Source: Galaxea fascicularis
Taxonomy: Eukaryota > Cnidaria > Anthozoa > Scleractinia > Euphylliidae
Assembly: GCA_948470475.1 (NCBI GenBank)
Contig: OX419337.1
Location: 30,949,372-31,013,371 of the forward strand
Reading direction: 5' to 3'
DNA length: 64,000 bases
Part shown: one piece after another, positions 51,060 to 61,733 of the stretch
Numbering within the stretch: the first letter of the stretch is position 1
Layout: the number at the start of each line of letters is the position of its first letter
Notes under the pieces: model-generated
What the model saw: only the letters and a program-made list of their open reading frames with translations
Databases searched by the model: none
What the model was told of the DNA's origin: nothing
Translations under genes and position numbers: made by a program

Positions 51060-52130
51060 GAGAAAGAAAAGAAACAGTACCATTTTTTGGTAACAAGAAA
51101 ATACGATCACAAAATTGCGTCGTTAGTCATGTCCAACGCTCGGTCTCGAACTGCCCTGAATATCTGCAAATCGTAATTAACTGCTTGCCGCAGAGATATT
51201 GCAAGTATAAACTGCATTTTCGAATAGAATTTAAACCACATGACAGATAGATAAATATACAAAGTAGTTGATGAGTAAAAAGAAAGCCTAGTAGTGTTGT
51301 ACCTATTGTAGCTGAATCCGAGCGGAATTGTGTTACCCTAGAATTTTGAGCATAATGCGAACATTGCCGGCAGGCATAATAAACAGATTTACGAGCTTGT
51401 TTATTGTACAGTCGTCACTAGTCAAGCGGTTCTGATACCTTCATACAATCCTTCCGCGTGAAATCATGACGATTAAACTTCAGCTGGAGACAGAAATTTA
51501 CTCGATTCTCGATGAATCAAACTAACACACACCGATCTCTGCGACTTGAAATTCAAAGAAGGCGAAGCAACGTGACTCTTTTTTATAAGATAATTTAACT
51601 TTTCAAGTTTACCCGTTAATACTGGCCACACTTGGCATTCTAAAACGAAAGAGCGAAAAGTTAAAGTCACGCACCAAGTAACTGGTGGATAAGTTGATAT
51701 TTACAAGAATTTTCATTTATCCACTTATACTGAATTTCAAACACAGCTGCAAACATACCTTCGATTAAAAGATGTACGGGTTTGGTTTGCTCTGCGATTT
51801 AAATAAAAATACTTCCAGATGATTCAACCAATGGATGTCAGTAAGCTCTTTCAAAGATGCGAATATTGTACTGACTTTCAGAAGACCGATATTTCGCGGA
51901 GACAATAAACTATTAGGCGATGACCCATATGTTGTGACATTCATGGAATGTTGTTTGTGGGTTAATGGTTGCTCATGTTACGCCTAATTTGACACAAAGT
52001 GGCTGTCTGTTCTAAATCGGTTTTGCTGAATAATTAAGATTTAAGAGGATAATGGTCTGAAAACAAATCTCGAAGAGACAAAGAGCAAAATAGTCGACAT
52101 AAATTCAGAGCCTTCCCGGATACTGAAATA
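51060..52130. other. Intergenic upstream of DYNLRB
   Basis: It should contain the DYNLRB promoter and any 5' UTR exon, but I see no clear TATA box or donor site I would commit to. No element ends are recognised. Confidence 0.4.
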
Positions 52131-52293
52131 TTTCTCAGTTAGTTCGCGCGCTGTGATAGATCAATTTAGCGGGCTGTATTCTACTGTACGGCCCGCTTAA
52201 TTTGAAAGTTTTCCTTTCCCGCTCTCCCGATCGATTAACTTCAGAGATATAATAAGTATCTCACTACCATCGTTTTCTCAGTCCATACGGTAA

Positions 52294-54053
52294 GGCCCGT
52301 TTCAAACGCCGTGCTAAAGTCGTGCCGAACTAAATTCAATTTGGCTCGACTGTAGCACGACATTGGCACGACTTGGTTTCAAACGTCGAGCTTAATTAAG
52401 TCGAGTTAAAAGCTGTTGCTGTAAACATGCGTCAAACCATAACAAACCGGTTTTGCTGACTTTTAAAATGGATTTATAATTTATGAATTCAGTTCGGCAC
52501 GGCAATGGCACGCCGTTTGAAACCGGTCAGTATAAAACACGGACTGCGGACTACGGACTACGGACTACGGACTACGGACTACGGACTGGGTATAAAACAC
52601 GGACTGAGGTATAAAATACGGACTAAGACTGCGGACTGGGTATAAAACACGGACTGAGGTATAAAATGAGGACTAATACTGCGGAATGGGTATAAAACAC
52701 GGACTGAGGTATGAAACACGGTCTAGGGATTTTTGTTTTTGTATAAACGAAATACAAAGGCCAGTTACCTTCATCCTCGGAACAAGAACTGCCGACGATC
52801 ACTACATCGGGGATGACTTTGTCTTTAACACAAAAAAATACAGACGAATAAGGACCACAAAACAGCCAAAATATGGAAAATTCAAACTATTGTTTTTTCT
52901 TATCAGCACAAAAACAGGCACTAAGCCACACTACTTGCATAGTACAATCATTTCGCTTTCTTTTAAATCAAAATTGTGGAAAAGAGAAGAATTATGTTGT
53001 TACGAGTTCGTTGTGTTGAGAAGTGAGAAGTGGGTTGTTTTTAGACTAATCAGAACGCAGGGTTGTCGGAACAGCAACAAGATTATTTATTCCAAACAAA
53101 CGTAGTAAACTCTGCACAAGGCTTCACAATAAGCTCACACTAGGCTTGTAAAATTACACTCGACCTCCGTCACACTTTAATACTCACGGCCCCCGCCAAA
53201 TGTATACGCGACCTCTGTCACACTTTTCTCACTAAGACTCTAAGACTTGCTTCTCTAAGAGAAAACACTAAAGCTACACCGATCGGCTTATATACTTTAC
53301 AACAAAAGATTCTAGAACTTTCCGACTCAGCTAAATAAAGTGACATTACAATAAGAAATTATTTACAGCAACATATGCAAACGGCTTAAAATAGATTTAT
53401 TGAATCAAGATGATAAGGTACTAATTAAATATGCAGAAAATTCCAGACGAAATTAGCATATTCGCGAATCTTCACGTAAGTCACGCAACAATTTTTCGTA
53501 ACATATATATATTGAGCCGTGGGACTTACCTTCGACGCCAGCCATCTTGGAGCGATCAAAGAGAGCGCATTTATTACCACGTGACATTTATGGCGCGAAA
53601 ACAACTTTCCACGTGACATTTACGGCGCGAAAACCATTGTCTATGAACTGTGGTTACGTGACAGCCTGTATTTTCACCATTTGAAGAACATTTTACCCAC
53701 TCTAAGGTATTTAACTGTGTTCTGCTGTGTTTTAATCCCTAGTCCGCATTTTATACCTCAGTCCGTGTTTTATACCCAGTCCGCAGTCTTAGTCCATATT
53801 TTATACCTCAGTCCGTGTTTTATACCCAGTCCGTAGTCCGTAGTCCGTAGTCCGCAGTCCATATTTTATACTGACCGCGTTTGAAACCATGCCGTGCCAA
53901 AGTCGGGTAGCACGACAGAGCTTGCCGTGCTACACGACAGAGTCGAACTTAATTCTTAAATGGTTTCAAACGCCGTGCTACAGCCGTGCCAAAGTCGAAC
54001 TTAGATAATGAATTTAGTTCGGCACGACTTTAGCTCGGCGTTTGAAACGGGCC
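52294..54053. mobile_element. Element A: 1.76-kb Harbinger-like element, TAA target
   Basis: The ends GGCCCGTTTCAAACGCCGTG and AGCTCGGCGTTTGAAACGGGCC open inverted repeats that continue through GCTAAAGTCGTGCCGAACTA. TAA flanks both sides (52291-52293 and 54054-54056). A 3-bp TAA duplication and GGSCC ends fit PIF/Harbinger. Without the nested element C the host copy would be only about 400 bp, similar in size to element B. Confidence 0.8.
52525..53876. mobile_element. Element C: 1.35-kb element nested in A, with tandem-repeat termini
   Basis: The ends GGTCAGTATAAAACACGGAC and TACTGACC are inverted repeats. Each terminus is a tandem array in which TACGGAC heptamers and TATAAAACACGGACTGAGG units repeat at the left and appear inverted at the right, over about 170 bases. 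CGTTTGAAACC lies on both flanks but may belong to element A. The interior (about 52740-53700) has a 139-codon frame at 52686-53105 with no recognised domain, and CACGTGACATTTATGGCGCG occurs twice. Confidence 0.7.
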
Positions 54054-54056
54054 TAA

Positions 54057-54463
54057 GGCCCAGTTCAGACGTCGTGCTTCTGCCGTGCCGAACTTAATTG
54101 CAATTAGGTTCAACTGTAGCACGGCAGAAACACGACTTTGATTCAGACGTCGTGCCAAATTCAGGATTACTGAAGCCACGCAACAATAAGTCAGCGATAA
54201 TGAAACAAATCCCGCCAAAATTCATTAATCCCGCCAAAATACATTAATATAATTTATGAATTTTGTTTGGCACGGCAGAAGCACGACGTTTGAATCGCTG
54301 CCGTGCCAGAGTCGTGTAGCACGACAGAGCTTGTCGAACTTAATTGCTTTGCCGAACTTAATTCAAAAGTGTGATTCAGACGTCGTGCTTCTGCCGTGCT
54401 TTTGTCGAACTTAATTCTTGAATTTAGTTCGGCACGGCAGTAGCACGACGTATGAACTGGGCC
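54057..54463. mobile_element. Element B: 407-bp Harbinger-like MITE, TAA target
   Basis: The ends GGCCCAGTTCAGACGTCGTG and ACGACGTATGAACTGGGCC are inverted repeats continuing through CTTCTGCCGTGCCGAACT. TAA flanks both sides (54054-54056, shared with element A, and 54464-54466). Internal ACGTCGTGC repeats show older internal rearrangement. Confidence 0.8.
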
Positions 54464-54663
54464 TAAGTTACGGATCCTCGTTTTTTCCCATTGATATGTA
54501 GCCCAAGCGCGATAAGTGAACAGGAAAAAACAGGGGCACCCAACGAAGCTCAGTTCCGCAAATAAGGTGTTTCGCGGGGGGGTGTATGTGCTGGCTGGAA
54601 GGGAAGTGTCGGGAAGTTGCTGGGAAAAAAGCGGTTGTATGTGCTGGGCGTAGAAGAAGTATT

Positions 54664-54949
54664 GCCGTTCCGAAATTCAAAAGAGAACTGGGGCGAGTTT
54701 CAAATTTTGAAGTAATCGATAAATTGACCACGCATCGCATGAACTACATTGAGATTGGTCGTTTGACCAAGTTTGATTCTTTTAGATTTAACAGAGACCA
54801 AGTTATGGACCTTGAAACATAGCTCAAAATCCATACAAACGTCTCTAATTTTGAGGCTGCGGACGCTGTCTTTCATGTGATGGTGTCAATTTATCGATTA
54901 CTTCAAAATTTGAAACTCGTCCCAGTTCCCTTTTGAATTTCGGAACCTC
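54664..54949. mobile_element. 286-bp MITE
   Basis: CCGAAATTCAAAAGAGAACT at the left pairs with AGTTCCCTTTTGAATTTCGG at the right, continuing through CAAATTTTGAAGTAATCGAT and AAATTGAC. The arms are about 62 bases. Confidence 0.75.
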
Positions 54950-55198
54950 CAATTGGGAACCTACTGATAAAAAGCGGTCGCACCTGTCCAGACAGGATCA
55001 CACAAGATGAAGTTGCTTGATATTTTAACAATTTCTCCCAACTAATTCTATGGGAAATGCGTAGGGACAACAGATAGGGATCTAAATTTTGATCTTAGGA
55101 CTGCCTATATCCGGGAAAGGAACTGAGGGGTGAAGTACGCGCGCGAAACGTGGAAATACCTGGCAAGGCAAATAGACTCTGAAGAAGCACTTCGGAGA

Positions 55199-55541
55199 TC
55201 CCAGGGGGGTACTCGGGACTTCAAGTGACGGGGATGATCGAATGGAGCCAAAAGTCAAGACCAAAAAAAATCTCTAGGGCTTCCAGCAAAACCCAAAAAA
55301 ATCCCTGGACCAAACACATTTGTTTGTGCTTTATTTGCATTGTACTTTATTCGCAGAACTTCGCCAGGGCATTACCGATTCTTTTTTAATACCCCCAAAA
55401 AATCCCTACTCAAATCAAGCTACCCAACAAAATACTTCTTAAATTCTCGGATCCAAAAAAAATCCTGGAATCGAAAATTTCAAACCCCAAAAATCCTTCG
55501 ATCATCCCTGTCACTTGAAATCCCGCGTAACCCCCCTGGGA
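55199..55541. mobile_element. 343-bp MITE with CCCAGGGGGG termini
   Basis: TCCCAGGGGGGTACTCGGGA and CAAGTGACGGGGATGATCGA at the left pair with TCGATCATCCCTGTCACTTG and AACCCCCCTGGGA at the right. A-rich CCAAAAAAAATC segments repeat inside. The 150-codon frame at 55340-55792 crosses it and is not a gene. Confidence 0.75.
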
Positions 55542-55919
55542 CGGAGACAAAACACCAACCAATCGCTCGAAATTCAGTACTCGCCCAACCTACAAAACGA
55601 CCAACGGTTAAGTTTAAGTCAGGACTTTTACTCAAAGGTAATATGATTAAAGCTACCTTCAAAAATGTACCCATACGATTTAGAACGGGCAAAATCTCAA
55701 TACCAACAACGTCGAGTCGAAGATTCCACTGTTTTATTAACTCACACGTGGCGATTACACAGTCTGAAAAAAATAGCTGTCTGGCAGTCTAGGTCAAAAA
55801 AGAAGGGGCCTTGCCGTACATTGATATTACATGATTATGTCGCAAATGTAACGCCAAAACAACAAACAAACCTGATCTGTTCGATCCTGTTCGCTATGGG
55901 ACGTGCCTTCGTTTGGTAG

Positions 55920-58380
55920 GAGTATTTTAATCGAAGATTACAAAGTCCACTGTCCAGTGACTGTGGTGACAAAGATAAAACAAGGCTAGACATTGTGGTG
56001 AACGTGGCCAGGTTAATTGGCTTGCTTAATTTTTGTCTGGTGTAAAAGTCCGTGTTTCAGTTCAAGAGTACTGTTTAAAAAATACTTCCTGTCACGTGTC
56101 AGATTTGACAGGGACAAAGTGTACATGTGGCGTGGGAGACAAATCGGCTTTCGAACAAGATCGAAAGGTCATCAAAACTACCAGAGGAAAAGCACTTCAT
56201 CTGAAAACTGGGACGGTAACAGCAGGATATCATCGCTCAAGGAGACTTTTCTGAACCTGGGTATCAGCCCATCCTGAGGGGGAGTGGGATAGGTCATGGG
56301 AGACTGAGATTTTTGCGTAGTGGTCGTGACTTTTGAAGGCAGAAAGGGAATAGACTTTTTGTCTTACTTCTCGACGTAACTTTCAAAAACCACTTACTAT
56401 TCATTTTGCAAAATACTCGTTTATCGCAGTAGAGTGGACCTTTTTCTTCTTTTTACCAAATTTTCATTTTACTTGGATGTCCGAACGCCGGGGTGGGCTC
56501 AATAAAACGGGGGTGTCAACTCTAAGAAACTTTAATTGTTTGAGTAACATTGTGTGTAATACTGAAAATATGAAAGGTCCTCCCGATATTTTGTGTGACT
56601 TTCTCGCAAAAATGCTAATCTACATTAGTACTTGCAACTGGTGAAGTCTCAGAGGCATATATGTCATATTGCTCAGAAAAATTCCAAAATTTTCCGATTC
56701 CCGGCAAAATCCCAGATCCTCGGTATAATTTTGTTTTTCTCCCGAGTCAAGCCTTGTTAGCCCCATGAATAAAGTCAACCGTGACTTTTAACAAGTCAGC
56801 GCATTTCCTGTTACGCGCTTGCGCAGTAGTAGAATGTTAACGCTTTCCTTTGCCCGATCTGTGCAGTTATAAATGGAAGAAAAAATACTCTAAAAATATA
56901 ACTAGGAGTTAGAACAGTCTAGTTGTTCACCGTGAGTTTAGAAAGCTTCTCAAATGTTTCCCACTAAATGGACACTTCACTTTATTGGTGCCGGACCATA
57001 ATAGACTTAGACCGAAGTCCTGCATCCTACACCCGAAAGAAATCCGTTGAAATCATGTGTCAAAACCACAGACGTCACAAAATGACCGACAGCGGAGTAT
57101 ACGTTAAGTATAAGTTTTAATTAGAGATAGTCGTCCGTCCCCGCCCCCCTTTATGTTGAGCAGTCTAAGCCTTTTGTCCCAGTGCCCACATTCAAAATAC
57201 GCCCTCATACTGAGAGCTTGTTTATCTTTGGAAAGCTGTAGATTGCACTATGCCTTCAATCAAAGATTACAAAGGCCACCGAATGTTTGTTATCATTGAT
57301 AAAGATCAGACAGAGGTGGACTTCGTCATGTAGTAAAAACGAACAGACCAACAAAAGAGAGTTCAGTTCATGTGAGACAATTCCTTTTTGTTTGGATTAT
57401 TTTTTTCCGTCTTAGTTTAAGGGTGTTATTTAATGTTTGAAAGCTTCAATGGTATAGTCCTTTCGAAGGTCATAAAATGAACTGTTTTCAAACGGGATGA
57501 GAATAGCACCAGCACGTAACAGACAAAGCCGTTGTTCTTTAATTTGTTAATTCTCCCCTGTTTGTGCATTCAAGTTTGAGTGAAAACGGTAAACCTCGGT
57601 AAGAGAAGGAACTGATCCATACTCAATCCTTTGATAAAAGGACAGCGGCTAGTTTTTTCGTTTAAATGCTGTTTTGACGACCTTCAACCCCCTTTGTCTC
57701 TGCCACGTGGCCGACCTCTCATCACGTACCATTGAACACTAAATCAGTCCCGTTGAATGAGACGGGGAAATTTAATCCACCCAAGCAAACTTGACCAAGA
57801 ATCTGCCTGCGTTTCTTGACAACAAAGTCCGCCCTTACCTGGTTTTTATCACAACGCTCTGTGGACTTCGCAATCTGTCTGAAAGTACTCTTCTAGGTTC
57901 ACAGGTTCTATGATTTCCTTTTTTGACCTTTGCGATGTGGACGCAAGTAATGTTCAACGTTACGTTGGACTCGCGATTCGAAGCTGCGCAACAATGTTTG
58001 GATGAAAGTATTCACCTGGACGTCGTTCAAAATAATTTTTTGGGGGCTTTGTTTTATTTTTATTTTTTTTCAGCCCCTGGGTGGTTTCCGCGTTGATTTC
58101 AAACATTCCTTAACTTGGGAGTTTTATTTCCAAGGGCACCGGCTTCTTTCCCATCGCCATTCATTGTACCTTCCCTTTCGGAGCGGTTTCTTTACTGACA
58201 ATAGTCGTAAGACATTTGTAATATGATGCAGGAGAGCAAAGCCGGCTATTTGCCAGTTTTGAGTCTGCCGTATTTAGAAAAGATTTTTCGAGGACTGTCA
58301 TCAGATTTTAGTACGAGACGTTGGTATCGATTGCTAGGCTGACTATCAAAGATTTCGGTCTCGTTTCAGCTTGTGCGTGA
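55920..58380. other. Intergenic, nothing recognised
   Basis: Mixed-composition sequence without conserved coding stretches or clear terminal repeats. Frames at 56017-56277 and 58002-58226 lack motifs. Confidence 0.45.
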
Positions 58381-58399
58381 AAATAGGTGCCCTTGGTTT

Positions 58400-58720
58400 C
58401 GGGGGGTACTCTCGGCCCTATAATGGCCTTAAATGGCCTAAACCGGAAGGCTCCTCTCACAAGGGATGCCTTTTTCAGGCCTCATGTATATGAAAGAGTG
58501 GGGATTTCACGAGCTAAAGTATATAAAAGTGTAGGGAAATCTGTCATTTAGGTTTTTTTTTACCGGTTAACATCTCTTCCGGCGATGTTTGATGTTCTCA
58601 CGTTATGTCGTTGCTAACTTCATTTCAAGGGTTAAGCCGAAGGAACGCTGTGTTTTTGAGTAGGTATGCGTGGGGTACCATTTTTCAATGGAAGGTGTTA
58701 AAAGGGTGGTAGGTTTTCTG
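58400..58720 (+). repeat. Dispersed repeat copy 1 (GGGGATTTCACGAGC family)
   Basis: The segment containing GTGGGGATTTCACGAGCTAA, GGTTAACATCTCTTCC and CAAGGGTTAAGCCGAAG recurs in the same orientation at 63841-64000. It is preceded by GGGGGTACTCTCGGCCC, like the edge of the element at 55199. Confidence 0.65.
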
Positions 58721-58759
58721 TTGAAAATGGTACATAATAGGGTATTTAAGGTGTGGACC

Positions 58760-60300
58760 TCAGGACCGAGCCTTCCCGTAGAAAATGTTGCTGAGTACTT
58801 GTCCTCCCCTCGCCTTTCCGATCGTATAGTTACTTAAGGAGAATGGATTTCAACCTGTCAAAGTTTTTCAGCTGTGTCTTGCACTGTGACAGATGATATT
58901 TTGGTCTCTCTTAGAGAATAAAATTAATTGACGCCTTTCTTAAAATTTTAGACCAAGCCAATCTGTGGATAAAAAATTGTTTTAGTGCAGTTCCATAGAT
59001 AAAATTGGCTTATGGCTTATGGCTTATGGTTGTTGAATTAAACTACAAACATCCATAGTTGAGAGACGCTTAGCAGCATTATAAGCAGGAGACTGCATGA
59101 ATAATTGATGGCCTGGGAACGCTTAAAGTATTCGGTTCGCTCTTCTCACGCCACAAGTGAGATGATTCTCGATGTCGGAAGTAGCAACCGGAATTCGTCG
59201 GCTTTTTACAAGCACGAACATCAAAATAACAAGGACACGGCTATATTGAGACGAGAGCATTGAGAGACTTCTGCTTAGTCCCACACATTAAACTATTTCT
59301 CACAAACAAGCGGCGATCGTGTAGAGTCGAACGCGGTAAAGGCGAGCGAATGCCGTGCGAATTATTTTACACTTTCGAACGTCTTGGCATAATTTATTCC
59401 CAATACACTGTATTTAAAACGGACATGAAAAAATATCGTCTCCTTTCAACACAAAGATGGCGCAATTTCACAAGGATATTTCAAAACATAATTATTGGAA
59501 TATTAATGTGTTTTGTCAAATAAAAGAGTAATACCACCGCAATCGATGTTGAAAAATCAGCATAACAATGGTATGGTAAGCAGGTAAAAAAATGGCTTGA
59601 CAAATCGGTGAATTTGACGTGAAATACGACATCATTTGCATAAAACATACTTTTTCGATATTGAGTACAAGCACGCAAGAAATAATTTCTGGTGGAGATT
59701 CGAGGACTAAATTTAGTAAAAAGCAGGGGATTTCGTTCTAAAAACTGATTATATTGCTTGAGAGCCCCTTCATCGAAACAAGTGTGTTTTTTTTTCTTGA
59801 GAAATGATATAAGCCGAACGGCAAGCATGAACAACTTCCTAAACGGTTTTTCAACACATGAATTATAGAGTAGCTATCTAGTTTTCTATCGGGGTGAATG
59901 AAGAGAAACGTTATACCCAACACACGTTTCAACAGCAAGGAAAATATTTCTACTCATCTCTTTTGAGGGAATTTTTACTGGCGTCCACGTGAATAATACG
60001 AAGAAAATTATAATACCAATCTGTATAGCGTGACAAGCCACAAACACGCCACCATCACGCCTCGTCAACGCCCCCTAGTGTTGTTTTATAGACCAATCAG
60101 AGTATAGCATTATGTCACTCCATCTTAAAGCATAATTTCAGAGAAAAACAACTTTTCTGTGCCAGATCTGACAAATGTTCCACCAATATTCGTGCAGTTT
60201 GTGATAGGATTCGTAAAGAAACGAAACCAGTGGAATTGAACCGAGAACTAATTCAGATTTTGCCTGCATATTAAAATAAGGAAATGACTCGATGTGGTTT
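58760..60300. other. Intergenic upstream of the Spot14-family gene
   Basis: Nothing coding is recognised. A short GGCTTAT array occurs near 59009, and a CACGTG E-box near 59988. Confidence 0.45.
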
Positions 60301-60317
60301 CACATGCACAGCACGTG
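60301..60317 (+). promoter_or_regulatory. ChoRE-like E-box pair upstream of the Spot14-family gene
   Basis: CACATG, five bases, then CACGTG gives CACATGCACAGCACGTG. This fits 11 of 12 defined positions of the carbohydrate response element pattern (CAYGYG-N5-CRCRTG) bound by ChREBP/Mondo-Mlx in vertebrates. It lies 271-287 nt upstream of the start codon. The mammalian THRSP gene is a classic ChoRE target, so the placement is suggestive, but E-boxes are common by chance. Confidence 0.35.
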
Positions 60318-60587
60318 TACAGCAACAAAGCCATCATCCTCACGCCACACGCGGGGAAAACAACATGTCACGTTGCTCTCGCAAAATTGTTAGCCAAGAA
60401 CGTGAACTCGGAGTATTATTGAACGTATACATTTAAAACGCTCACGAATATCTGAGTGTCATACAAATTCAGGCAGACGAAGAAGTGAGATCAACTAAAC
60501 CCAGTGCTCCGAAAGGCAGAGACCTCGCTGGAAAGCTTCCTTTTCCACCTGTCAAACCGGGCTACTTCACAGAAAATTTGACAACAA

Positions 60588-61334
60588 ATGGAGAGGCGTC
60601 TAAAGTCAGTAGAGCACTCGTTTCTCGCGGTCATGGAACAGTTTTTGCAGACGGTTGATTTCATGGACAGCACAGTGCTAATCCCGATGAAACTGATCGA
60701 TTTGCCGGTGAAGGATTTGATGCCAACGGCTAAAAGTAGCACAGCCACTGCTAACGTTTTTCTGCAAAACAACATGAACATGAGAGCTTTCTACTTCATG
60801 GTGAAAGCGATGCGAATCAAATTATCGTTTGGTTATAGCGACAACGACGAGAGCTGTGTTCCTCTAGAATGTGAAATCCAAGATTCTTGTCACCGATTAA
60901 ACCAGCTCGCTTTGGTGACAAGGTACATCAAAACCTCGACGCTCAGTCTTGGGCCAGACCACGAGTTGCCTTCCTTCCAAGAATTTCAAAACAGAGCCCG
61001 GTTTCAATCTGAGAATCACTTGCTCGGGGCGTTGAAGAAATTCGTCGACGAAGTAGAGTCCTTGGAGAAGTCAGTCATGTTTCCTAGCCTTCTCAAAGAT
61101 CATCGAGTGAGTGAGGACATGCCACAGCTAAGCGAGGAGGTTCAAACCCTGTACGATGTTTTCACTCTGCTGAAGAAATTGAAAACGGAACTGTTGTCGG
61201 GATCGAGGAATTTCGAGTTGCCGGATGCCAAGCTGCAGCAGAAATTATCCCAGCTATTTCAGACTTTTGTTCAGTATACAGCAATGGCTCGAAATCTGGC
61301 TGCTCGCTACGAGGAAGAGGTGAGGTGCTTCTGA
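60588..61334 (+). CDS. THRSP/MID1IP1: Spot14 family protein (THRSP / MID1-interacting protein 1-like)
   Basis: This encodes 248 residues. The N-terminus, HSFLAVMEQFLQTVDFMDST then VLIPMKLIDLPV, matches the start of MID1IP1/Spot14 proteins, and the C-terminal helix FVQYTAMARNLAARYEEEV matches their last conserved helix. The middle is longer than in vertebrates (MID1IP1 183 aa, THRSP about 146) and is mostly predicted helix. Family knowledge: Spot14 and MIG12 bind acetyl-CoA carboxylase and modulate its polymerisation and lipogenesis, and MIG12 also binds MID1 and microtubules. The frame is open with no intron. The start ATG follows ACAACAA, and the N-terminal homology begins soon after. AATAAA lies at 61728-61733, giving a 3' UTR of about 400 nt. 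A ChoRE-like E-box pair lies about 280 nt upstream. Confidence 0.85.
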   Translation: MERRLKSVEHSFLAVMEQFLQTVDFMDSTVLIPMKLIDLPVKDLMPTAKSSTATANVFLQNNMNMRAFYFMVKAMRIKLSFGYSDNDESCVPLECEIQDSCHRLNQLALVTRYIKTSTLSLGPDHELPSFQEFQNRARFQSENHLLGALKKFVDEVESLEKSVMFPSLLKDHRVSEDMPQLSEEVQTLYDVFTLLKKLKTELLSGSRNFELPDAKLQQKLSQLFQTFVQYTAMARNLAARYEEEVRCF

Positions 61335-61733
61335 ATTCGAGAATTTTTGAAGATTTAAATTGGCATGAAGTTATGAAAACGTAACGTGACATTGTAGCGA
61401 ACAAAGGACTCCCGAGTGTCAAGCGCCAAGTTTAGCTCCGAATTTATATTCTGAAGGCTTTGCAAAATAGTGAAGTTAAGATTTATATATGAGCTTATAG
61501 AATCATTTGATTGCTATGATAGTCCTCAGCATTTGTAAGTGTTTTTTGCATTCCATATGGAGTTATAATTTCTCTTGTAAAGCCCTGGTTTACTGGTCTT
61601 GTTGTTAGACCCAACAAAAATGATAATACGAATAGAAGTTGTAAATGAACATTTAAGCTAATTCAAGAAATGCCACAGTCAGGTATTAAAAAAATTCATT
61701 TGTTACGACATGTAAAATCTAATAAGAAATAAA
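61335..61733 (+). other. 3' UTR of the Spot14-family gene
   Basis: The AT-rich stretch after the stop ends at a canonical AATAAA (61728-61733) followed by a GT/T-rich stretch (TTTTGTAAAG, then TGTGTTTTAAGTGTTTG), a typical animal polyadenylation arrangement. Confidence 0.55.

Larger units (their letters stand above)
52130..54540. repeat. Host repeat copy interrupted by elements A and B
   Basis: 52130-52293 and 54464-54540 together match, in reverse, the intact repeat at 30830-31110 (CATCGTTTTCTCAGTCCA, then TAAGTTACGGATCCTCGTTT). The break is exactly at the TAA target site, which gives the insertion order. Confidence 0.7.

Noticed and set aside
52686..53105. 139-codon frame inside element C as a transposase
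   Set aside because: No DDE, HTH or zinc-finger pattern is visible. Kept only as an unrecognised frame.
55340..55792. 150-codon + strand frame
   Set aside because: It spans a MITE with A-rich CCCAAAAAATCC repeats. Lys/Pro-rich low complexity, no motif.
60491..60781. 96-codon - strand frame
   Set aside because: Antisense of the Spot14-family coding start, with no motif of its own.
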